Source of the DNA: Sphaerosporella brunnea | Lineage: Eukaryota; Ascomycota; Pezizomycetes; Pezizales; Pyronemataceae | Assembly: GCA_008704415.1 (NCBI GenBank) | Contig: VXIS01000299.1 | Coordinates: forward strand, 1-60,435 | Reading direction: 5' to 3' | Length of the DNA stretch: 60,435 nt | Translations under genes and position numbers: made by a program | The notes under the pieces: generated by a model | Told to the model about the DNA's origin: nothing | What the model saw: only the letters and a program-made list of their open reading frames with translations | The model's database searches: none | In this document: positions 55,015 through 60,435 of the stretch, one piece after another | How the letters are laid out: every line of letters starts with the position of its first letter | Numbering within the stretch: the first letter of the stretch is position 1

Positions 55015-55927
55015 TTAGGCCACGGTCAGGGTCCCATAGACGCCAGATTTTGGTAGTGTCGTGGACGTATCCGAGCATCATACAAGGTCGCGATCGTATG
55101 CCAAACTTCTTGTTTTTGCGCTGCTCTTTCGGGATATATTTGTAGGCGATGCATCCGAAGCGTCGAAGATGCTCCAATTTGGGCTTGTCTTCGTATAGCA
55201 TTTCGTATGGTGTCATGTGGTTGCAGGCTGCAGTCGGGGTCCTTCGGTGGATATATACTGCTGTCCTTACTGCTTCGGCCCAGAATCGCATGGGGAGCGC
55301 GGCGTCGATTAGCATGCATCGAGCCTTGGTATTGATAGTTCGGATCATTCTCTCGGCGACGCCGTTTTTATGCTGGGTGAAGGGAGGAGCAGGTTCGTAT
55401 CGGATCCCCGAATCTGTCAGAGTCTTCTGGAATTCGTGGTTGTTGTATTCACCGCCACCGTTGTCGCAGCGAAAACGTTGGATGAGGTGGCCCTTATTTT
55501 CGATAGCTGCTTTGAAGACTTTGAATTTCGATATGATTTCGGGAGCGTTTTTGGTGACTAGGAAGCAGACTTCGGTATAGCGGGTGAAGTCGTCGACGTA
55601 GACGATGTAGTAGGAAGCTCCTCCGATGCTGGATTTCAGAGGACCGCATACGTCGGAGTGTATGAATTCGAACGGTTTGGTGGCTCTAGTCTGCTTGGAC
55701 CTCTCGAATTTCTGCGTATGTTTGGCGGTTATGCAGACTTCGCAGCTTATAGGCGGGTTTGGCGTCGATATGTTGAGAAGCTTCTTCATTGACGCCGCAT
55801 TTAGGTGAGCAAGTCGGCGATGCCATAGCTCAAAAGGGTCAATTTGCTTTGGAGTACTGGCGGGAGTTAGCCAAGTTTTGTCCCATTCTGGGGTGTTTTT
55901 GCTGCGTTTGGTGTCGTTTTTCAACAC
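54905..55927 (-). CDS. Copia Pol, integrase part
   Basis: The frame (340 codons) has the GAG pre-integrase/zinc region (LWHRRLAHLNAASMKKLL, CEVCITAKHTQKF) and the catalytic core with HSDVCGPLKSS, RCDNGGGEYNNHEF and KNGVAERMIRTINTKARC, carrying the D, D and E residues. The end is the copia-specific region (GYVHDTTKIWRLWDP...). It is in the same frame as the protease part and separated from it by a TAA at 55930-55928. Confidence 0.9.
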   Translation of the reverse strand: MLKNDTKRSKNTPEWDKTWLTPASTPKQIDPFELWHRRLAHLNAASMKKLLNISTPNPPISCEVCITAKHTQKFERSKQTRATKPFEFIHSDVCGPLKSSIGGASYYIVYVDDFTRYTEVCFLVTKNAPEIISKFKVFKAAIENKGHLIQRFRCDNGGGEYNNHEFQKTLTDSGIRYEPAPPFTQHKNGVAERMIRTINTKARCMLIDAALPMRFWAEAVRTAVYIHRRTPTAACNHMTPYEMLYEDKPKLEHLRRFGCIAYKYIPKEQRKNKKFGIRSRPCMMLGYVHDTTKIWRLWDPDRGLNGGAIECSNVVFNENRNRFETDNQTENDVEFPTLCR

Positions 55928-56701
55928 TTAGCTTAGTTTTCGGCGTACTGGAGCGCAGAGCACTCTTTTCGTACTAAGTGTTGTACTGGAGCGTAGAAGC
56001 GCTCTTTTCATACTGAAGGTCATACTGGAGCAAGAGGATGCTCTTTTCGTACTGAGGATCGTACTGGAGCTAGGGGATGCTCTTTTCGTACTGAGGGTAG
56101 CCGTATAGGGGCTTATATACTCCCTAATTCGCACTGAGGGCATGGGAGAATTATACCTTGTTTCAGTTTCATGCATTCCTTGATCGGATAGCATGGGCCT
56201 AGTTTTGGTTTCAGTGGGTTGAATAGCGTGTTTTGCCTTGACAGGAGGTGACGTCTGTAGCCCCGATCTGGTGGTGACATGCATGTCTGCCTGAAGTTGG
56301 ACCTTATAGAGGCCTCCGTCAATCGTTGCTTTGAGAATCGTATGCCCATTCACCGTTGTGACTATGCAGGTCCCGTCAAAGAATGTGGACCTGTTTCCGG
56401 CAGAGTCGAGCTGAGCGACAGATATCAGGGATAGCCTGAATTCGGGTATGAATAGACAGTAGAGACGGAGGCCGTTAACGGAGACAAAGCCGGCTTGGTG
56501 GACGTCGGTTTGGTTATGATCTCCAAGCCTGACGACGTAGTTGACGGGTGAAAGGGATGAGAATAGGTTAGGGTGATTACACATATGGTGAGAAGCCGCC
56601 GAATCGATAGCCCAAGTGGGATCACGGTCGGATGAAGTATTCAACGATATAAGCGCCTCTGACTTCAGAGAAGTGCAGGCGGAGACAGAGGCGCCGTCCC
56701 G
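55928..56701 (-). CDS. Copia Pol, protease part, with internal minisatellite
   Basis: It continues in frame after the gag TGA. WAIDSAASHHM carries the aspartic protease D-S/T-A motif, followed by LGDHNQTDVHQAGFV and FIPEFRLSLISVAQLDSAG. Before the TAA at 55930 a repetitive Ser/Thr/Lys/Arg-rich stretch (LSTKRASS...MKRALLRSSTTLSTKRVL) is encoded by a tandem repeat of about 38-39 bp. Confidence 0.85.
   Translation of the reverse strand, partial: RDGASVSACTSLKSEALISLNTSSDRDPTWAIDSAASHHMCNHPNLFSSLSPVNYVVRLGDHNQTDVHQAGFVSVNGLRLYCLFIPEFRLSLISVAQLDSAGNRSTFFDGTCIVTTVNGHTILKATIDGGLYKVQLQADMHVTTRSGLQTSPPVKAKHAIQPTETKTRPMLSDQGMHETETRYNSPMPSVRIREYISPYTATLSTKRASPSSSTILSTKRASSCSSMTFSMKRALLRSSTTLSTKRVLCAPVRRKLS
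55940..56100. repeat. Minisatellite of about 38-39 bp, four units, inside copia pol
   Basis: Units contain GTACTGGAGC followed within 10 bp by GCTCTTTTCGTACTGAGG. Four copies with small differences lie in tandem. The unit length of about 39 keeps the frame in most copies. Confidence 0.75.
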
Positions 56702-56704
56702 TCA
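56696..56704 (-). promoter_or_regulatory. Leaky stop context UGA-CGG between copia gag and pol
   Basis: Minus strand reads TAT TGA CGG GAC: a single in-frame TGA separates gag and the protease with no frame change. UGA followed by CGG is a known readthrough context in several viral gag-pol-like fusions. It occurs in an element whose LTRs are identical, so accidental decay is less likely. Confidence 0.55.
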
Positions 56705-57664
56705 ATAGGCAGCCGCAGTCGATTTGGAGGGCTCGGGACTAGCTTCCTTCTTGGATTCGGTTTTTCTAGGCTTCCGTCGGGCAGCTGTCGCTTTCTGCTT
56801 AACGGGGCATTTCGGGACTCTGTGGCCGGGTTCACCGCAATAGTAGCAGACAGAGTCCTCGCTGTCGGACGTAGTGTCGCGCTGACGCTTCTTCATTTTC
56901 GACTTCTTCGACCAGCATTGACTGGTGTTGTGGGTGGATCTCTCGCAGAATTCGCACCATTTCTTCAATTGGTCACTGCTAGCACTGCTAGCATTTCTAG
57001 CACTGCTAGCATTGCTAGCAAGGGCTTCTGCAGCAGCATCCGATTGGTGTCGCATGGATCGGACTCTCTCGTCTTCGAGCAAGGCATCCATGATGGATTG
57101 GACAGTCGCATGGGGGTTGTTTTGCTGGATTTTGGCGGTGACTTCGAAAGCAGGCGGCAGCGAGGAGAATATATGCATTTTGAAGGCAGTGTCAGAGATT
57201 TCTTCTTCGGTTCCACGGATTTGGTTCTGGAGCTGACGGAGCTCGGAGAAGAAGCTGCTGATGGGAGCTCCGGGAGTCGGCCGCAGGTTGATGAAGCGGT
57301 GGTGGATTTGCTGACGACCGACGGAAGTGCTAGCTGTATTCAGCCTCTCTTCCAGAATCTGCCACATTTCGGCAGGGTCGTCGATGTTGTCGATATACGC
57401 CCTGATATCTTCGGAGCAGGCGTTGTGGATGCTAGCTGCGGCAGTTTGACTTCTGCGCCGATAGTCTTTAAACTTCTGGACAACTCTCTCGATTGCGTTT
57501 GCTGCCGGTCTGGCAGGCTCTTCTTCTTCGCCGTTGACGATGTCCCATGCGTCGATTGCGCAGAGCAGGCGACGCATGCTGTTGGACCAGGAGGTGTAGT
57601 TGAGGCTGTTGAGGCGATCGAAGGTGCCCATAGAGTGCTTGAAGGTGTCTTTGGTCGTCGACAT
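56702..57664 (-). CDS. Copia Gag (320 aa)
   Basis: From MSTTKDTFKHSMGTFDRLNSL it has the copia Gag_pre/UBN2-like region (YTSWSNSMRRLLCAIDAWDIV, AEMWQILEERLN, FINLRPTPGAPISSFFSELRQLQNQI, ALLEDERVRSM), a Ser/Ala/Asn-rich linker encoded by GCTAGCA repeats (about 56980-57020) and a CCHC knuckle CYYCGEPGHRVPKC, then a Lys-rich end. It terminates at TGA 56704-56702, which is followed by CGG and an open frame into the protease. Confidence 0.92.
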   Translation of the reverse strand: MSTTKDTFKHSMGTFDRLNSLNYTSWSNSMRRLLCAIDAWDIVNGEEEEPARPAANAIERVVQKFKDYRRRSQTAAASIHNACSEDIRAYIDNIDDPAEMWQILEERLNTASTSVGRQQIHHRFINLRPTPGAPISSFFSELRQLQNQIRGTEEEISDTAFKMHIFSSLPPAFEVTAKIQQNNPHATVQSIMDALLEDERVRSMRHQSDAAAEALASNASSARNASSASSDQLKKWCEFCERSTHNTSQCWSKKSKMKKRQRDTTSDSEDSVCYYCGEPGHRVPKCPVKQKATAARRKPRKTESKKEASPEPSKSTAAAY

Positions 57665-57755
57665 AGCTAAGCAGGGTAGGTCTGGATTGGTGTTTTTCGG
57701 CTAAAAGCTCTGATTTCGTCTTTTTGGTAGGTAGGTCTGGATCGGTCTTTTGGCT

Positions 57756-57781
57756 AGTGGTAACACGCCGGGCTCATAACC
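57756..57781 (-). promoter_or_regulatory. Copia primer-binding site matching the anticodon arm of initiator tRNA-Met
   Basis: Two bases after the LTR the minus strand reads TTATGAGCCCGGCGTG. Its complement, CGGGCTCATAA, equals the 3' strand of an anticodon stem start plus the CUCAUAA loop of initiator tRNA-Met, and the AGTGG...CACG stretch before it resembles the D-arm side. Drosophila copia primes with a 5' half of this tRNA cut in the anticodon loop. The fragment at 20654 has the same site. Confidence 0.6.
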
Positions 57782-57989
57782 TGTTAGAAAGAGGGTCTTT
57801 TGGGAGGAATCAAGCGTGAGAGGATGATGGTGAGGAGTAAAGGTAAATTGTTCGATAACGTTCTAGGAGGCTAATCTACCCTTATATATACTCTTTCCAA
57901 GCCTCACAAGATATCACTCGGCCTTCATCATGGCCTGTCACTCGTCCTTGTCCGTCCTCCAATCATGCCTAGAAAGCCAGTTTCCAACA
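57782..57989 (-). repeat. Copia 5' LTR
   Basis: It appears identical to 52957-53164 over all 208 bp on visual comparison. Confidence 0.95.
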
Positions 57990-58257
57990 AATTGATGATA
58001 GTAGCGCTAGGCGTATCTTGTTACCAAACGGTGGAGTTGCGAAATGCCAATATTACAGTTGTTCTAGGTGGATGAGATTAATTCGTCACGTACCATGAAG
58101 CTTTGGGTGGCTCACCGAGATTAACTTTGCAAGTCGCGAGTCAACTGTGCAAACGTTAGAAGCATGCTGTTGACTATAGTAGCGCTATGCATATCTTGTT
58201 ACCAACCGGTGGAGCTGCAAATTAACAATATTGCGCTCGTTCTTGGTTGATGGGAGT
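57990..58257 (+). repeat. 178-bp satellite, about 1.5 units
   Basis: It continues the satellite unit interrupted at 52956. The next anchor (ATGCTGTTGACTATAG at 58164) is 178 bp from the reconstructed previous one. Confidence 0.88.
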
Positions 58258-58583
58258 CGTAAGATTATTACACTTACTACGCTTTCTTGCTTACGTATTT
58301 CCTTACTAAAGATATAAAACTATGTTACGGCAACGATGGTATCATGTTGGTATTCGAGGCGTTTCTTTACCTTTCTGTACTACGTCATTTTGGAACCTTC
58401 CAGTCTTTGCAGGGCAAACTTTGTAGGTATTATTACCATCCTTTTCCTGTTTACAAATTTGCCACAACACTGTTATGAAATCATGTATTTGGCATCGTGG
58501 GCTATAAAAGCTGCCAGCTTTTTTTACACTCACTCTTTTTTTTTGTCAAATAGCTGATCTCATAAGCTCACGAAAAGGTCACA
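58258..58583. repeat. Putative solo LTR (326 bp) in satellite, TSD GGAGT
   Basis: The satellite is interrupted between GGGAGT (left, GGAGT 58253-58257) and GGAGTAATT (right, GGAGT 58584-58588). The inserted piece starts CGTAAGATTATTACAC (one change from a TG start) and ends GGTCACA. It has a TATA box (CTATAAAAG, about 58502) and no gene. LTR identity is inferred from the duplication and the ends; there is no second copy in the window. Confidence 0.55.
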
Positions 58584-59067
58584 GGAGTAATTCCCTATGT
58601 ACCTAAAAGCTCCGGGTGGCTCAATGAGTTCAATATTGTAATATCCAAGTTAACTGTGCAAGTTTTTCAATCATGCCGTTGCCGATAGTAGCGCTAGGCG
58701 GATCTTGTCATTAAACGGTGGAGTTGCAAAATGGCAATATTGCACCTGTTCTCGGTGGATGATAGTAATAAACCACGTACCTTGAATCTCGGGGCTGGCT
58801 TACTGAGGGCAACATTGCAAGGCACGAGTCAAGTATGCAAGCTTTGAAAGAATGCAGATAACGATAGTGGTGCAAGGCGTATCTTGTAATCAAACGGTCA
58901 GTTGGCAAATGACAACGTTGCACCCGTTTTGGATGGATGAGAGTAATTCACCAAGTGGCATGAATCTGTGGGCTGGCTCAATGAGAGCAACATTGGAAAT
59001 CTCGAGTAAACCATGCAAGCTTTGTAAGCGTGAAATTGACGATAGTACGGCCAGGCCAATCTTGTGG
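58584..59067 (+). repeat. 178-bp satellite, about 2.7 divergent units
   Basis: Anchors at 58673, 58852 and 59030 are 179 and 178 bp apart. The units are more diverged than those at 45-52 kb, and the array ends where the gypsy relic begins. Confidence 0.85.
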
Positions 59068-60435
59068 TGTTGCGGGTACGTTGCCAGGTGATGACAGAGC
59101 TGTCCCTTACCGCTGAGGAGTGGGTGGTGGACCTGATGAGCCAACTGGAGCTGGTCACGTACTTTGGCCCAATTCTGCGCCGGTTGATCAACCCCAACGC
59201 TCGAGCCTCACCCCCATCAGCACCAACAACAGAACGTCTAGTATGGGTGAAATCTTGACGGTACTGTCTCCGTGATGGCCTACTATCCCACTCAGACAAC
59301 CAAAGCCACGTCAGTCCTCCAATACGGCTTTGCATTCCACAGACGTTGATGATAGGCGTATGACACGAAGCTTATTAAAGATCTGGTTGGGGTCACTTTG
59401 GCCGACATCGCACATACATGCGTTTGCGTGAAGATTCTTTTTGGCCACGAATGTGGGATTCAGTCCAGCGCTATGTGGAAGGGTGCGACATGTGCGAACA
59501 GGTAAACGCGCATCAGGAAAAGCCTATTGGGTTGCTCAAGCCTCTGCCAATCGCAAAGGAAAGATTGTCATATGTTGGTGTTGACTTCATCACAGATCTT
59601 CCAGACTCAGCCAGTGGGAATAATTGTGTGGTCACGTTCATCGACTACCAGACAAAGAAAGTGCACTGGCTGGCATGCAAGAAGACCCTGGACGCGACCA
59701 AGTTTGCCCAGCTGTTTATTGACAATGTCATTCGATTGCATAGGGTCCCAGAGGACATTGTTTCCAACGCGTTGTGCGTTTTTAGGACTTCTGGACAGGC
59801 GTTACGCGGAAAATGGCTATGAAGCTGTTGCAATCGACCGTCTTCCACCCATAGACTGACGTACTGGCGGAAAACAGGAACAAAACGATCACCAAATACC
59901 TCAACACATAGGCAACGCGTAGCCCAGACAACTGGGACGCGATGCTGCTTCTAGCAAAGTTTGCCTACAACAGCTTGGTTCACCGCTCCACCAAAATGAG
60001 GCCCTTGCGGCCTCAACTTGGGCTACGATCTAGAAATCCCGCTGAATACCCTTGCATCTGCTGCGCGACAGCGATGGCCAGCGGCTAGTACATTGCAAGG
60101 AGTAAATTTGTTGATCGACTGGCTATACTGCTCGGCGTGGCGCGAGATACGCTGCAGGAAGCGCAGGACCAACAAGTGGTTGAAGCAAATCAACACAGAC
60201 AGCCAGTGGACAAGTGCGCAAAGGAAGGCGCAATGGTGTTTCTCGATGCCAAATACCCACCCATCACGTCCGCCAACGCGCACGTCAACCGTTGACAGTT
60301 TATACACTTGTACTTGGCCTATACAAAGTTGTCGGTATGAGAAACCCAAACACTGTGGTGCTAAACCTTCCCAATGATATGTCCGTACATGATATGGTTA
60401 ACGTGAGCCATCTGAACCCCGATATGACACATAAG
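59068..60435 (+). pseudogene. Decayed Ty3/gypsy pol relic (integrase), continues past the window
   Basis: Scattered frames keep recognisable gypsy motifs. Near 59080-59260 is RNase H-to-integrase linker. At 59390-59530 is the zinc finger (HFGRHRTYMRLREDSFWPRMW...CDMCEQ), then GVDFITDLPDSASG with the first Asp, FIDYQTKKVHW, a damaged second-Asp region, STVFHP and a PDNWDAMLLLAKFAYNS segment (59930-59980). A final LNLPNDMSVHDMVNVSHLNP runs to the window edge. Numerous stops and frameshifts are present. Confidence 0.8.

Larger units (their letters stand above)
52957..57989 (-). mobile_element. Ty1/copia retrotransposon, full length, young (5.03 kb)
   Basis: Two 208-bp LTRs (52957-53164 and 57782-57989) read as identical, and the 5-bp target duplication AATTG (52952-52956 and 57990-57994) is perfect. 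The internal region is read on the minus strand with the copia order gag, protease, integrase, RT, RNase H. Its insertion splits a satellite unit cleanly. Identical LTRs mean it is the most recent insertion in the window. Confidence 0.95.

Overview
The window comes from a filamentous ascomycete, most likely a Eurotiomycete. The genes carry short (44-149 nt) GT-AG introns with CTRAY-like branch points, both DNA strands code, and the proteins look like Aspergillus/Penicillium-type housekeeping genes. It splits into a gene-rich left part (about 2.4-15.6 kb) and a repeat-rich right part (about 15.6-60.4 kb).

Left end (1-2019): a truncated 'family B' LTR abuts a pogo/Fot1-type DNA transposon whose transposase 3' end has been replaced by LTR sequence. 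Gene block (2453-15551): a DNAJC11-type J-protein (-), a Tlg1/syntaxin-6-type SNARE (+), an NDUFS6-type complex I subunit (-), an Mpp6-like exosome cofactor carrying CCHC zinc knuckles (+), a SET/Vps75-type NAP histone chaperone (-), an insulysin/Ste23 metalloprotease with eight exons (+), and a YjbQ/UPF0047 protein (+). The exon structures were worked out by hand from splice signals and reading phase. The genes are not functionally linked to each other.

Transition (15.6-22.2 kb): uncharacterised repeats, a possible small inverted-repeat-bounded element with a two-exon hypothetical gene, a second inverted repeat, and LTR and copia fragments.

Retroelement region (22.2-60.4 kb). Five LTR families are distinguishable. 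Family A is a Ty3/gypsy chromovirus of about 5.55 kb with 288-289 bp LTRs: two full-length copies at 39528-45080 and 46342-51883 and one truncated inverse copy at 31397-32952. Family B is a Ty3/gypsy chromovirus of about 7.57 kb at 23829-31396, with extra LTRs at 1-460 and 21381-22200. Family C is a Ty3/gypsy element with 557 bp LTRs, present as two head-to-head 5'-truncated copies that meet at 36240. The fourth is a young Ty1/copia element at 52957-57989 with LTRs that I read as identical and a perfect AATTG target duplication. The fifth is a decayed gypsy relic at 59068-60435. A further gypsy fragment related to A lies at 22201-23828.

Underneath most of the insertions on the right is a tandem satellite with a period of almost exactly 178 bp. 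The two full A copies, the copia element and a putative solo LTR each interrupt it, with target duplications that match satellite sequence. The outstanding structures are (i) this 178-bp satellite, (ii) a palindrome of about 2 x 4.84 kb with a 1-nt spacer, (iii) a canonical -1 frameshift heptamer plus stem at the gag/pol junction of family A, (iv) self-priming type primer-binding sites in families A and B, and (v) a UGA-CGG gag stop and half-tRNA type primer site in the copia element. All of this was read by eye; no alignments or searches were run.
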